Positions 47,405 through 56,600 are shown, counted from the stretch's first letter. The stretch: 64,000 nt of DNA from Hydrogenophaga sp. (GCA_030682835.1 JAUXNG010000051.1:1-64000); one strand, 5' to 3'. Translations and numbers: made by a program. Notes: generated from the sequence alone by a model not told the origin.

Positions 47405-49138
47405 TCATTGTGCCGCGGGCGCCTGCTCCTGCACTTGTTCCTGCTCCTGCAGCAGGCGCCACATCACCTTGCCGCTGCCGCTCTTGGGCAGCGCGTCGAC
47501 AAACTGCACCGTGCGCGGGCATTTGTAGACCGCCATGTTCTCGCGGCACCAGTCGATGATGTCCTGCTCGGTGGTGCTGCCCCGGTGGGCCTCGCGCAGC
47601 ACCACCACCGCCTTCACGCTCTCGCCGCGGTAGCCGTCGAGCGTGGAGATCACGCAGGCCTCGGCAATCGCGGGGTGGCGGAACATGAGCGCCTCCACCT
47701 CGGCCGGCCAGACCTTGAAGCCGCTGGCGTTGATCATGCGCTTGAGACGGTCGGTGATGAAGAAATAGCCGTCTTCATCCACCCGGCCCAGATCGCCGGA
47801 ACGGAAGTAGCGCTGGCCCTCGAAGCTGACGAAGGCGGCTTCGGTGGCCTCCGGGCGTTTCCAGTAGCCCGAGAACACCGAGGGGCCGCGGATGATGATC
47901 TCGCCCGCCTCGCCCACCGGCATTTCACGCAGCGTGTCGGGGTCGACCACGCGCGCATCCACGCTCATGAACGGAATGCCCAGGCACTGCTGCTTGGGCG
48001 CGTCGGGCGGGTTGTTGTGCGATGGCGCCGCGGTCTCGGTCAGGCCGTAGCCCTCGGCATAGCGCAGGCCGTACTGCTCAAACAGGCGCTGGGCCACCGC
48101 CTGCGGCATGGCCGCCCCGCCGCCGCCGATCAGCACGAGGCTGGAGAGGTCGTAGCTGGCGAAGTTCGGGCTGGCCAGCAGGTCGATCACCATGGTGGGG
48201 ATGTTGGCCCAGTGGGTCACGCGCCAGTGCGAGATCAGGCGCCCGGCCAGCTCGCGGTCCCAGCGCGGCATCACCACCAGAGTGGCACCGGTGTACACGC
48301 CGGCGTGCATGCCCACCACCATGCCGGTGATGTGGAACATGGGCACCACCAGCAGGGCCACGTTTTCGGGCGAGCTGTTGCTCCACAGGCTGCCGGCCAC
48401 CGCGTTGTGCATCACGCTGGCGTGGGTGTGCATGCAGCCCTTGGGCAGGCCGGTGGTGCCGCTGGTGTAGGGCAGCACCGACAGGTCGGCGGGCGTGCGA
48501 TCGTGTGCCGGGGGCGCCTCTGTGCACGCCAGCGCCTGTGCCCAGTCGGCCACGGTGCCATCGGGCAGTGCGGGCAGCGCGTGCCGGGTGCCCAGCCAGG
48601 CCTGCCAGGCCGGCGGAATCTCCGCCGACGGGCCGATGGCGTCGCAGTAGTGGCTCACCACCAGGTGGCGCAGCCGCTGAGCCGCCGGCAGGGCGGCGCT
48701 GGCCTGCAGCAGGTCGGCGGCCAGGTCGGCCGCGCAGATGGCCACGCGCACGTCCGGGTCGGTGATGGTGTGCTTGAGCTCTTCTGCGCGGTTCATCGGG
48801 TTGACCGGCACCACCACCGCGTTGGCCCTCAGGATCGCGAAATGCGCCACCACCCACTGCGGGCAGTTCTGCATCAGCAGCATCACGCGGTCACCGGCCT
48901 GCACGCCCTGCGCGTGCAGATGCGCGGCCAGCCGCTCGGACTGTGCCAGCAACTCGCGGTAGCTCATGGTCTGGTCGAAGAACACCAGCGCCGGCTTGTC
49001 GGGGTAGCGCCGGGCGCTCACCACCAGGTTGTCCCACAGCGAGGTGGCGGGCGGTGTGATCCGGTGCGGGAGGCGCGCGGGCCAGAAGCGGTGGTGGGGT
49101 CGTGCGGCCACGGTGGTGTCCGTCGGGGTGCTGCTCAT
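47405..49138 (-). CDS. Long-chain fatty acid--CoA ligase / AMP-binding protein
   Basis: 577 residues from ATG 49138; a longer frame to 49669 runs over the next gene's promoter and is rejected. LSVLPYTSGTTGLPKGCMHTH is the P-loop at about residue 222, YGLTETAAPSHNN the A5 region, YFRSGDLGRVDEDGYFFITDRLKRMINASGFKVWPAEVE the hinge and GSGKVMWRLL the C-terminal Lys region. It is a second, distinct adenylating enzyme; alkyl chain length preference is unknown. Confidence 0.88.
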   Translation of the reverse strand: MSSTPTDTTVAARPHHRFWPARLPHRITPPATSLWDNLVVSARRYPDKPALVFFDQTMSYRELLAQSERLAAHLHAQGVQAGDRVMLLMQNCPQWVVAHFAILRANAVVVPVNPMNRAEELKHTITDPDVRVAICAADLAADLLQASAALPAAQRLRHLVVSHYCDAIGPSAEIPPAWQAWLGTRHALPALPDGTVADWAQALACTEAPPAHDRTPADLSVLPYTSGTTGLPKGCMHTHASVMHNAVAGSLWSNSSPENVALLVVPMFHITGMVVGMHAGVYTGATLVVMPRWDRELAGRLISHWRVTHWANIPTMVIDLLASPNFASYDLSSLVLIGGGGAAMPQAVAQRLFEQYGLRYAEGYGLTETAAPSHNNPPDAPKQQCLGIPFMSVDARVVDPDTLREMPVGEAGEIIIRGPSVFSGYWKRPEATEAAFVSFEGQRYFRSGDLGRVDEDGYFFITDRLKRMINASGFKVWPAEVEALMFRHPAIAEACVISTLDGYRGESVKAVVVLREAHRGSTTEQDIIDWCRENMAVYKCPRTVQFVDALPKSGSGKVMWRLLQEQEQVQEQAPAAQ

Positions 49139-49329
49139 GTCTTGTCTCCGGCTGCTGTTTTCAACGCAGCATACGAGGGGGCTGCGCCGCCGTGCAAGCC
49201 GCCATGTCGCCCGTGGGACCAAGCCGTTGGCATGAAACCTGCACGTACCACGGGGGGTTGGCGAGGCATGGCTGAACACCATAGTTTTATGAGAATTTTG
49301 CATGCGGCGCCCACGTAAACCCCGATGCA

Positions 49330-49345
49330 CCGCCCGAAAGGGCGG
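49330..49345 (+). other. GAAA-loop hairpin in the aapJ leader
   Basis: CCGCCC-GAAA-GGGCGG, a perfect 6-bp stem capped by a GNRA tetraloop, is 85 bases before the aapJ ATG. It may stabilise or regulate the leader, or end a transcript. Confidence 0.35.
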
Positions 49346-49430
49346 CACTACAGTCGCTTCTCGGCGCGGGTGGCACTTCCGTGGTGCACCAGCCGACAAC
49401 GACCGGTCTACAACGTTTGGAGAACAACAC

Positions 49431-50459
49431 ATGAGCCTGACCCCACTGAAAACCGTCGCCTTCGGCCTGAGCGCCGCGGCCGCTGTGATGGCCCTGCCCG
49501 CGCACGCCGGCAAGGACCTCGATGCCATCAAATCCCGCGGCACCCTGGTGTGTGGTGTGAGCACCGGCCTGGCCGGCTTCTCGGCGGCCGACAGCCAGGG
49601 CCGGTGGAGCGGTCTCGATGTGGACGTGTGCCGCTCGGTGGCGGCCGCCGTGCTGGGTGACGCCAACAAGGTGCGCTACGTGCCCCTGAATGCGGCACAA
49701 CGCTTCACCGCACTGCAGTCGGGCGAGGTGGACCTGCTCCCCCGCAACACGACCTGGACGCTGACACGCGACGCCACGCTGGGCCTGCACTTCACTGGCG
49801 TCAATTTCTACGACGGCCAGGGCTTCATGGTGCCCAAGAGCCTGAACGTGAAGAGCGCCAGGGACCTCAAGGGCGCCACGGTCTGCGTGCAGTCGGGCAC
49901 CACCACCGAACTCAACCTGAGCGACTACTCGCGCGCCAACAACCTCAACCTGCGCCCGGTCGTGTTTGCCGAACTGGCCGCCACCAACGCGGCCTACTTC
50001 GCGGGCCGCTGCCAGGCGTACACCACCGACGCGTCGGGTCTGGCGTCGATCCGGGCCAAGGAAGCCGCCAAGCCGGACGACCACGTGATCCTGCCGGAGC
50101 TGATTTCCAAAGAACCCCTGGGCCCGGCCGTGCGCCGGGGCGACGACGAGTTCTTCGCCATCGTGAAGTGGGTGGGCTACGCCCTGCTGGAAGCCGAAGA
50201 GCTGGGTATCACCGCCGCCAACGTGGACACCATGCGTCGCGACAGCAAGAACCCCAACGTGCTGCGCCTGCTGGGTGGCGGCAACGAAGACACGGGCAAG
50301 CTGCTGGGTCTGGACAAGGAATGGGCGGTTCGCGCCGTCAAGGCGGTGGGCAACTACGGCGAGAGCTATGAGCGCAACATCACCCCGATCGGCCTGCCCC
50401 GTGGCGTCAACGCGCTGTGGAACAAGGGCGGTCTGATGTACCCGATGCCCGCCCGCTGA
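49431..50459 (+). CDS. aapJ: General L-amino acid ABC transporter, substrate-binding protein
   Basis: 342 residues from ATG 49431, 22-residue signal peptide ending PAHA. KDLDAIKSRGTLVCGVSTGLAGFSA, WSGLDVDVCRSVAAAVLGD and GEVDLLPRNTTWTLTRD are the AapJ/BztA family motifs; Cys in VCVQSGTTTELN and GRCQAYTTD are conserved. It binds amino acids in the periplasm and delivers them to AapQM. The first gene of aapJQMP; a hairpin after the stop may raise AapJ over the other subunits. Confidence 0.93.
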   Translation: MSLTPLKTVAFGLSAAAAVMALPAHAGKDLDAIKSRGTLVCGVSTGLAGFSAADSQGRWSGLDVDVCRSVAAAVLGDANKVRYVPLNAAQRFTALQSGEVDLLPRNTTWTLTRDATLGLHFTGVNFYDGQGFMVPKSLNVKSARDLKGATVCVQSGTTTELNLSDYSRANNLNLRPVVFAELAATNAAYFAGRCQAYTTDASGLASIRAKEAAKPDDHVILPELISKEPLGPAVRRGDDEFFAIVKWVGYALLEAEELGITAANVDTMRRDSKNPNVLRLLGGGNEDTGKLLGLDKEWAVRAVKAVGNYGESYERNITPIGLPRGVNALWNKGGLMYPMPAR

Positions 50460-50482
50460 TCCCGGCGGCCCGGTCGACAAGA

Positions 50483-50516
50483 ACAACGCCGGCACGGCCC
50501 ACCCGTCCGGCGTTGT
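50483..50516 (+). terminator. Intercistronic hairpin between aapJ and aapQ
   Basis: A perfect 10-bp stem (ACAACGCCGG with CCGGCGTTGT) and 14-base loop, followed by CGTTT. Such a hairpin often ends most transcripts after the binding-protein gene or protects its 3' end, giving more binding protein than permease. Confidence 0.55.
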
Positions 50517-50564
50517 CGTTTCAGCGGGCGCTGATGGCGCCCATCCCCATCTCGGGAGATTGAC

Positions 50565-51743
50565 TTGAAAACCTCCAACCCGCCGCCGCGTGCGGCCTGG
50601 TCGTGGCGCAGCCGTGCCGGTCGCGGCCTGATCTACCAGGCGATCGCCCTGATCCTGATCGGTCTGGGCGTGTGGTTCCTGGCGCACAACACCCAGGAGA
50701 ACATGCGCATCCGCGGCATCCAGAGTGGCTTCGACTTTCTGGGCTCGCCTGCCGGCTTCGACATCGGCGAAACCCTGGTGAATTACGACCCCAGCGAGTC
50801 CTATGGCAAGGCCATCTGGATCGGCGTGCTCAACACCCTGCGCGTGGCCGTGATCGGCATCGTGCTCACCACCATTCTGGGCGTGTTGCTGGGCGTGGGC
50901 CGCTTCTCGCGCAACGGACTGGTGCGCGGCATCTGCTACGGCTATGTGGAGCTGTTCCGCAACGTGCCCATCCTGCTGCAGATGCTGATGTGGTACCTCT
51001 TCTTCGTCGAAGTGCTGCCCATGCCCGGCGAGGCATGGAATTTTGCCGACCTGTTTTTCCTGAGCAAGGACGGCTTCGCGTTTCCCCGCCCGACACAGGG
51101 CGAGGGCTACGCCCTGGTGCTGGCCGGTCTGCTGGCAGGCGTCGCGGCGGCCTGGGGCTGGCGCCGCTGGGCATTGCGGCAGTTCGAGGCGACCGGGCGC
51201 GTGCGCCCCACGGGCTGGCCCAGCGCCTTCATCGTGCTGGGCGGCGGCGTGCTCGGGTGGCTGGTGGGCGGCATGCCCACCGCCTGGTCGGTGCCGGAGG
51301 CCGGGCGCTTCATGATCGAAGGCGGCGGCAGTGTCTCGCCCGAGTTCATGGCGGTGCTCATCAGCCTCACCTTCTACACCGCCGCCTTCGTGGCCGAAGT
51401 GGTCCGGGGCGGCGTCCAGTCGGTGAGTCTGGGCCAGAAGGAAGCCTCTGCCGCGCTGGGCCTGGCGCCCCGGCAGACCATGAACCTGGTGGTGCTGCCG
51501 CAGGCGATGCGCGTGATCATCCCTCCGCTGACCAACCAGTACCTCAACCTGACCAAGAACTCCTCGCTGGCGGTGGCGGTGGGCTACCCGGACGTGGTGT
51601 CGATCGCCACCACCACCCTGAACCAGTCGGGCCGGGCGGTGGAGTGCATTGCCATCATCATGCTGGTCTACCTGAGCACCTCGCTCTCGACCTCGCTGTT
51701 CATGAACTGGTACAACGATCGCATGGCGATCAAGGAGCGGTAG
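50565..51743 (+). CDS. aapQ: General L-amino acid ABC transporter, permease AapQ
   Basis: 392 residues from TTG 50565, preceded by GGGAG eight bases upstream; no ATG fits. Membrane segments begin at about residue 20. The family's large periplasmic loop is followed by the EAA loop ASAALGLAPRQTMNLVVLPQAMRVIIPPLTNQYLN, which meets the ATPase. NVPILLQMLMWYLFF is another typical piece. It pairs with AapM as the membrane channel. Confidence 0.92.
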   Translation: MKTSNPPPRAAWSWRSRAGRGLIYQAIALILIGLGVWFLAHNTQENMRIRGIQSGFDFLGSPAGFDIGETLVNYDPSESYGKAIWIGVLNTLRVAVIGIVLTTILGVLLGVGRFSRNGLVRGICYGYVELFRNVPILLQMLMWYLFFVEVLPMPGEAWNFADLFFLSKDGFAFPRPTQGEGYALVLAGLLAGVAAAWGWRRWALRQFEATGRVRPTGWPSAFIVLGGGVLGWLVGGMPTAWSVPEAGRFMIEGGGSVSPEFMAVLISLTFYTAAFVAEVVRGGVQSVSLGQKEASAALGLAPRQTMNLVVLPQAMRVIIPPLTNQYLNLTKNSSLAVAVGYPDVVSIATTTLNQSGRAVECIAIIMLVYLSTSLSTSLFMNWYNDRMAIKER

Positions 51744-51747
51744 ACGC

Positions 51748-52851
51748 ATGGCCGATACCTTTCAGCCCATTGCGGCCCGCCCCTCCCCGGTGCGCACCAG
51801 CGGCCTGGTGCCGTGGATCCGCCAGAACATGTTCAGCGACTGGCGCACCAGCACCACCTCGCTGTTCCTGCTCGCGCTGGCGGCCTGGGTGCTGCCCGGC
51901 TTTTTCAACTGGAGCATCGCCAACGCGGTCTTTGGCGCCGACGCCCAGGCCTGCCAGTACGCGCGCGGCAGCGGCGCCTGCTGGGGCGTGGTGACCGAGA
52001 AGTACCGCATCATCCTGCTGGGGCGTTACCCGTTCGAAGAGCACTGGCGGCCGGTGCTGGCCACCAGCCTGATGGTGGGCGCCCTGATCGTCAGCTGCAT
52101 CCGGGTGTTCTGGAAGCCCTGGCTGGCGCTGGTCTGGGTCGCCGTGCTCGCCTGCTTCTTCGTGCTCATGGGTGGCGGCGTGCTGGGCCTGCGGCCGGTG
52201 CGTACCGACCTCTGGGGTGGTCTCCCGCTCACCGTGTTGCTGGCCACGCTGTCGATCTTCCTGGCGTTTCCACTGGCGATCGCGGTGGCACTGGGCCGCA
52301 GAAGCCACCTGCCGGCCATCCGCTCGGCGTGCATCGTCTACATCGAACTCATCCGCGGCGTGCCGCTGATCTCGGTGCTGTTCATGGCCTCGTTCATGTT
52401 CCCGCTCTTCATGCCCCAGGGCATGACCATCGACGTGCTGGTGCGGGTGGTGGTGGGCATCACGCTGTTCGCCGCGGCCTACATGGCCGAGATCATCCGC
52501 GGTGGCCTGCAGGCGATCCCCAAGGGCCAGCTCGAAGCTGCCGACACGCTGGGCCTGAGCTACTGGCAGACGCAACGCAAGATCGTGCTGCCCCAGGCAC
52601 TGGCCATGGTGGTGCCCAGCGTGATGAACAACTTCATCTCGATCTTCAAGGACACCTCGCTGGTGACCATCGTCTCCCTGTACGAGCTGACCGGGGCGCT
52701 TTCCCTGGCCCTGAACTCGGACGTGAACTGGCGCCCCTTCAAGATCGAGGCCTACCTGTTCATCACCTTCGTCTATTTCGTTTTCTGCTTCGCCATGTCC
52801 CGCTACAGCCTGTGGGTGGAACAACAGCTGAGCGCCAGCAAAGCACGGTGA
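51748..52851 (+). CDS. aapM: General L-amino acid ABC transporter, permease AapM
   Basis: 367 residues, starting 4 bases after aapQ. Four or five membrane segments, then the EAA loop EAADTLGLSYWQTQRKIVLPQALAMVVPSVMNNFISIFKDTSLV. RGVPLISVLFMASFMFPLF and ETFR-like central region match AapM. With AapQ it forms the translocation pore. The aapP gene follows after a 148-base spacer that contains a dispersed repeat. Confidence 0.92.
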   Translation: MADTFQPIAARPSPVRTSGLVPWIRQNMFSDWRTSTTSLFLLALAAWVLPGFFNWSIANAVFGADAQACQYARGSGACWGVVTEKYRIILLGRYPFEEHWRPVLATSLMVGALIVSCIRVFWKPWLALVWVAVLACFFVLMGGGVLGLRPVRTDLWGGLPLTVLLATLSIFLAFPLAIAVALGRRSHLPAIRSACIVYIELIRGVPLISVLFMASFMFPLFMPQGMTIDVLVRVVVGITLFAAAYMAEIIRGGLQAIPKGQLEAADTLGLSYWQTQRKIVLPQALAMVVPSVMNNFISIFKDTSLVTIVSLYELTGALSLALNSDVNWRPFKIEAYLFITFVYFVFCFAMSRYSLWVEQQLSASKAR

Positions 52852-52895
52852 AGAAAAGCCCCACCCCCGTTTCTCGCTCACTGCGTGTAGCTCGA

Positions 52896-52944
52896 ATCCC
52901 CCCCTCGAAGGGGCGACACCAGCGGCCCGGCGGAGCCGGTTCCG
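52896..52944. repeat. Dispersed GC-rich intergenic repeat, copy 2
   Basis: TCCCCCCCTCGAAGGGGCGACACC followed by AGCGGCCCGGCGGAGCC GGTTCC. It matches the core of copy 1 at 39321 in order and spacing. It separates aapM from aapP by 148 bases, an unusually long gap inside this operon. Confidence 0.55.
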
Positions 52945-52999
52945 CGGTGCCTCTTGATTCGGCTTCGCCGCTCGCAAGACCCACGACAAGGAATTTCCT

Positions 53000-53743
53000 G
53001 TGACTGAACCCATCATCCATTTCGACAAAGTCAACAAGTGGTACGGCAACGACTTCCACGTGCTGCGTGACATCGACCTGACGGTCGCCAAGGGAGAGCG
53101 CATCGTCATCTGCGGCCCTTCGGGCTCGGGCAAGTCCACGCTGATCCGCTGCATCAACCGGCTGGAAGAACACCAGCATGGCCACCTCACGGTGGACGGC
53201 ATCGAACTCACCGACGACATCAAGGCCATCGACCAGGTGCGCAAGCAGGTGGGCATGGTGTTCCAGCAATTCAACCTGTTCCCGCACCTGACTGTGCTGG
53301 AGAACCTCACGCTTTCGCCCATGTGGGTGGGCAAGATGCCCAAGAAGGAAGCCGAGGAACGCGCCATGCAGCAGCTGCAGCGGGTGCGCATTGCCGAGCA
53401 GGCGACGAAGTACCCATTGCAGCTCTCCGGCGGGCAGCAGCAGCGTGTGGCCATTGCGCGCGCGCTGTGCCTCACGCCCAAGATCATGCTGTTTGACGAG
53501 CCCACCTCCGCGCTTGACCCGGAAATGATCAAGGAGGTGCTCGACGTGATGATCGAGCTGGCCAACCAGGGCATCACCATGATCTGCGTGACGCACGAAA
53601 TGGGTTTCGCCAAGGCCGTGGCCGACCGGGTGATCTTCATGGACCAGGGCCAGATCGTCGAGCAGAACACGCCCACCGAGTTCTTCAACAACCCGCAGAA
53701 CGAGCGCAGCCGCGACTTCCTCTCCAAGATCCTGGGCCACTGA
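53000..53743 (+). CDS. aapP: General L-amino acid ABC transporter, ATPase AapP
   Basis: 247 residues from GTG 53000. Walker [15 protein letters not shown]-loop [12 protein letters not shown], signature [15 protein letters not shown], Walker [17 protein letters not shown] and H-loop [11 protein letters not shown] are all intact. It powers AapQM. A strong hairpin directly after its stop ends the operon. Confidence 0.95.
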   Translation: MTEPIIHFDKVNKWYGNDFHVLRDIDLTVAKGERIVICGPSGSGKSTLIRCINRLEEHQHGHLTVDGIELTDDIKAIDQVRKQVGMVFQQFNLFPHLTVLENLTLSPMWVGKMPKKEAEERAMQQLQRVRIAEQATKYPLQLSGGQQQRVAIARALCLTPKIMLFDEPTSALDPEMIKEVLDVMIELANQGITMICVTHEMGFAKAVADRVIFMDQGQIVEQNTPTEFFNNPQNERSRDFLSKILGH

Positions 53744-53753
53744 CTGCCTGGCC

Positions 53754-53783
53754 GCGGGTGCGCGGGCAAGCCCGTGCACCCGC
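53754..53783 (+). terminator. Hairpin terminator of the aap operon
   Basis: GCGGGTGCGCGGGC with GCCCGTGCACCCGC: 13 bp with one G-T wobble and a 4-base loop, 10 bases after the aapP stop. No T-run follows, so it may act in a Rho-assisted way. Confidence 0.55.
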
Positions 53784-53831
53784 CTCCCCCCCACGCTGCC
53801 ACAATGGGCCATCGTGTCTGGGAGCCTGCGC

Positions 53832-54881
53832 ATGTTCAACCGATTCTTCGGCCTGCTGGTGCTGGGCTGGTCCTTGGGGTGGTCGGGCACGGCGCTGGGC
53901 TTCGACGCGCAGGGCCACCGGGGCGCGCGTGCCCTGGCACCCGAAAACACCCTGGCCGGCATCGAGCATGCGCTGGCCATCGGTGTGAGCACGCTGGAGA
54001 TCGATGTGGTGCTCAGCGCCGAAGGCGTGCCGGTGCTCTCGCACGACACCGCCCCGAACCCGGACATCACGCGCGACGCCAGCGGCGAGTGGCTCAAGGC
54101 GCGGGGTCTGCCTTTCCACCGCCTGGGCCTGAACGACATCGCCAGCTTCGACGTCGGCCGCATCAACCCGGGCAGCCGCTACGCGCGCGAGTGGGCCGAC
54201 CAGGTGCCGCGCGACGGCGAGCGCATCCCGACACTGGCGGCGGTGTTCGGCCAGATCGCGTCGTGGGGCGCCGCCCATGTGGGCTTCAACATCGAACTGA
54301 AACTGAGCCCGCTGCGCCCCGACGAATCGCCCCGCCCGGCCGACTTCGTGCGCGCCGTGCTTGACGTGGTGAAACGGCACGGCATGGAAGCGCGTGTCAC
54401 CCTGCAGAGTTTCGACTGGCGGGTGCTGCAGGAGGCGCGCCGGCAGGCACCAGCACTGCCGCGGTCCTACCTCAGTTCGCAGCGGCTGCGTTTCGAGACG
54501 CTGAGTTCCGGCGACTGGACGCATGGCCTGCGGCTCGGCGATTTCGAGGACGCGCCAGCCATGGTGGCGGCGGCGGGCGGGCGGCTCTGGTCGCCGCACT
54601 TCCTGGACCTGAGCCAAGCCGCGATGGCGAGCGCCCGCGCGCTGAAGCTGCGCGTGATCCCCTGGACGGTGAACGAAAGCGCCGAGATGGAACGGCTGAT
54701 GGACTGGGGCGTGGACGGGCTCATCACCGATTACCCGGACCGCCTGCGAGTCGTGATGCAGCGCCGCGGCCTGGCCCTGCCCCCGCAGGTGCACGTTCCC
54801 GCGCGCCGGCCGTCTGACACGCCCGAGCCCGCAACGGCCACCGAGCCAGCCCCCTTCGGCGTGGCGCCCGACCTCCGCTGA
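53832..54881 (+). CDS. Glycerophosphodiester phosphodiesterase (exported)
   Basis: 349 residues from ATG 53832 (a GTG at 53814 would lengthen the leader). The signal peptide is MFNRFFGLLVLGWSLGWSGTALG. The GDPD domain starts at FDAQGHRGARALAPENTLAGIEHALA (catalytic His), followed by STLEIDVVLSAEGVPVLSHD (metal Glu, Asp and second His), ELKLSP, and PWTVNESAEMERLMDWGVDGLITDYPD. It releases sn-glycerol 3-phosphate from glycerophosphodiesters in the periplasm. A Pro/Ala/Glu-rich tail follows the domain. Confidence 0.92.
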   Translation: MFNRFFGLLVLGWSLGWSGTALGFDAQGHRGARALAPENTLAGIEHALAIGVSTLEIDVVLSAEGVPVLSHDTAPNPDITRDASGEWLKARGLPFHRLGLNDIASFDVGRINPGSRYAREWADQVPRDGERIPTLAAVFGQIASWGAAHVGFNIELKLSPLRPDESPRPADFVRAVLDVVKRHGMEARVTLQSFDWRVLQEARRQAPALPRSYLSSQRLRFETLSSGDWTHGLRLGDFEDAPAMVAAAGGRLWSPHFLDLSQAAMASARALKLRVIPWTVNESAEMERLMDWGVDGLITDYPDRLRVVMQRRGLALPPQVHVPARRPSDTPEPATATEPAPFGVAPDLR

Positions 54882-54916
54882 CCACCGCGCTGCGCGGCGA
54901 CGGGCCGCACACGCGC

Positions 54917-55399
54917 CTACACGTGCCGGTGAGGCCCGGCGTGGGTTTCAGCGGGCGCGACCGGCTGATCGGCCCGCTGGTGCAGGGCTTCGATGATGTG
55001 GCAGTGGTCGTCGGAGCCATCGCAGCGGTTGCGCAGCGCCAGCAAGTCCTGCTCCAGCGTGCGCAGCTCGGCCAGGCGCTGGCGCACATGGCCCAGGTGG
55101 GCGTCGAGGGCAGCGCGCGCCGTGGCGCAGTCGGCCTTGTCGTTCAGGTCCAGGTCCAGCAGGGTGCGCACCTCGTCCCGCGACATGTCCATGGCGCGGC
55201 ACTGCCGGATGAAGCGCAGGCGGTGCACATCGGCCGGGGCATACAGCCGGTAGTCGTTGTCCCCGCGCACCGGGTCGGGTAGCAGCCCTTCCCGCTCGTA
55301 ATAGCGGATATTGGCCGCGCTCACGCCCGAAGCGCGGGCCGCGTCGCCAATGCGCAGCGGTGCGCCCCCTTGTGTAGAAAACGGTTGATGGCTCGACAC
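54917..55399 (-). CDS. MerR-family metal-responsive regulator (CadR/PbrR-like)
   Basis: 160 residues from GTG 55399, which is the only in-frame start that keeps the whole winged helix (LRIGDAARASGVSAANIRYYEREGLL at about residues 15-40). The dimerisation helix is at residues 85-125. Cysteines in CRAMDM, DCATA and RCDGSDDHCHI, and a His-rich end (HAGPHRHV), suggest Cd/Pb/Zn sensing as in CadR. It is divergent from the CDF gene and binds the operator between them. Confidence 0.88.
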   Translation of the reverse strand: MSSHQPFSTQGGAPLRIGDAARASGVSAANIRYYEREGLLPDPVRGDNDYRLYAPADVHRLRFIRQCRAMDMSRDEVRTLLDLDLNDKADCATARAALDAHLGHVRQRLAELRTLEQDLLALRNRCDGSDDHCHIIEALHQRADQPVAPAETHAGPHRHV

Positions 55400-55401
55400 A
55401 C

Positions 55402-55432
55402 TTGACCTTCGAGTGACTTCAAGGTTTCAAAT
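55402..55432 (+). promoter_or_regulatory. MerR-type promoter and operator of the CDF transporter gene
   Basis: TTGACC (55402-55407), a 19-base spacer and TCAAAT (55427-55432). The spacer carries the dyad ACCTTCGAGT/ACTTCAAGGT (8 of 10 bases symmetric). Overlong spacing with a dyad between -35 and -10 is the MerR-family arrangement that the regulator twists into an active promoter when metal is bound. Confidence 0.7.
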
Positions 55433-55469
55433 CATGCCCGAGATCACTGAAAACCGAAAGAGAGCCCCC

Positions 55470-56162
55470 ATGGCCTGTTCCTGCCACTCCACCTGCAGCA
55501 CCGACACCAGCCCTGCCGCCGAGGCAGCCGTCTCAGACCCACGCTGGCGCCGGGCGTTGTGGATCGCCCTTTGGCTGAACCTGATCATGTTCGGTGTCGA
55601 GCTGGTGGCCGGCCTGCAGGCGGACTCCGTCTCGCTGCTGGCCGACGCGGTGGACTTCGCGGGCGACGCCGCCAACTACGGCATCTCGCTCGCGGTGCTG
55701 AGCATGGCGCTGGTCTGGCGCAGCCGCGCGGCCTACGTCAAGGGGCTCACCATGCTGGCATACGGGCTCTTTGTGCTCGGGCGGGCCGGCTGGATGCTCC
55801 ACGCCGGAAGCATGCCGGAGCCCTGGGTCATGGGTGTGGTCGGCCTCATCGCCTTGCTGGTGAACGCGGGCGTGGCCGTCTTGCTTTACAGCTTCCGCAC
55901 CGGCGACGCCAACATGCGCAGCGTGTGGCTGTGCTCGCGCAACGACGCGCTGTCCAACCTGGCGGTGATGGCCGCTGCGCTGGGCGTCTTTGGCACCGGC
56001 ACCGCCTGGCCCGACCTGGCCGTGGCCGCGGTCATGGCTGCGCTGGCCATCACCGCTGGTGTGTCGGTGGTGCGCCAGGCCCGCGCCGAGCTGGCAATGG
56101 CCGGCAAAGCCGGCCCGGCTTCAGCCACGCCACTGCCTGGGGCCATCCCGCGGCCCGACTGA
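55470..56162 (+). CDS. Cation diffusion facilitator-type metal transporter
   Basis: 230 residues from ATG 55470; earlier ATG/GTG codons at 55413-55434 lie in or just after the promoter. The N-terminus MACSCHSTCSTDTS is a Cys-rich metal-binding lead. Six hydrophobic segments follow; LLADAVDFAGDAANYG on helix II and SRNDALSNLAVM on helix V hold the Asp residues of the CDF zinc/cadmium site. No cytoplasmic C-terminal domain is present. With the divergent CadR-like gene it forms an efflux pair. Confidence 0.82.
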   Translation: MACSCHSTCSTDTSPAAEAAVSDPRWRRALWIALWLNLIMFGVELVAGLQADSVSLLADAVDFAGDAANYGISLAVLSMALVWRSRAAYVKGLTMLAYGLFVLGRAGWMLHAGSMPEPWVMGVVGLIALLVNAGVAVLLYSFRTGDANMRSVWLCSRNDALSNLAVMAAALGVFGTGTAWPDLAVAAVMAALAITAGVSVVRQARAELAMAGKAGPASATPLPGAIPRPD

Positions 56163-56195
56163 ACTTTTGTGGACGCTCCCGTATCATCCACAGCC

Positions 56196-56600
56196 ATGCG
56201 CCACTTCCTGCTTGCCCTGCTGATTGCCCTGCTGCCGCTACGCGGCTGGGTGGGCGACGCCATGGCGATCACCTTGGTCAGCCCGGCTGCGGCCCAGCAG
56301 CTGGTCGCTGACCTGCCGGACTGCATGGAGCACAGCGCTGCCGTTCATGCGGCCCTTCACGCGCCACCAGCCAACCCTTCCGACACCCACGCCCACGACG
56401 GCGCCACCCCGCATCACACCGCGGGAGCAGACGAGCCCTCGCACGCACATGGCTCGTGCGAGGTGTGCAACGGCCCGGCCATGGCGCTGGGCTGGCCCAT
56501 CGGGGCCACCCTGCCCCAGCCGCCGGCACTGGCCATCGCCCCATCTGTGCGCTTCGCCAGCACGGTGCTGCCGCAAGGCGTGAAGCCACCCATTTCCTGA
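56196..56600 (+). CDS. Secreted His-rich putative metal-binding protein
   Basis: 134 residues from ATG 56196, with a signal peptide (MRHFLLALLIALLPLRGWVG). The mature part has many histidines (CMEHSAAVHAALHAP, DTHAHDGATPHHTAG, SHAHGSCEVC) and C-x2-C, and a Pro/Ala-rich end. It probably binds metal in the periplasm, similar in style to DUF2946-type proteins. It is 33 bases downstream of the CDF gene and precedes the TolC-like gene, so it belongs to the metal block. Confidence 0.65.
   Translation: MRHFLLALLIALLPLRGWVGDAMAITLVSPAAAQQLVADLPDCMEHSAAVHAALHAPPANPSDTHAHDGATPHHTAGADEPSHAHGSCEVCNGPAMALGWPIGATLPQPPALAIAPSVRFASTVLPQGVKPPIS

Noticed and set aside
46394-49318. A 974-codon open frame antisense to the acyl-CoA ligase and AcuI genes
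   Set aside because: Long antisense frames are common in high-GC DNA because stop codons are rare in that phase. The translation is rich in His, Gln, Arg and Gly, with no domain, and the opposite strand carries full, motif-rich enzymes.
49287-51749. An 820-codon minus-strand frame over aapJ and aapQ
   Set aside because: The plus strand is an unambiguous transporter operon. The antisense product has no recognisable domain.
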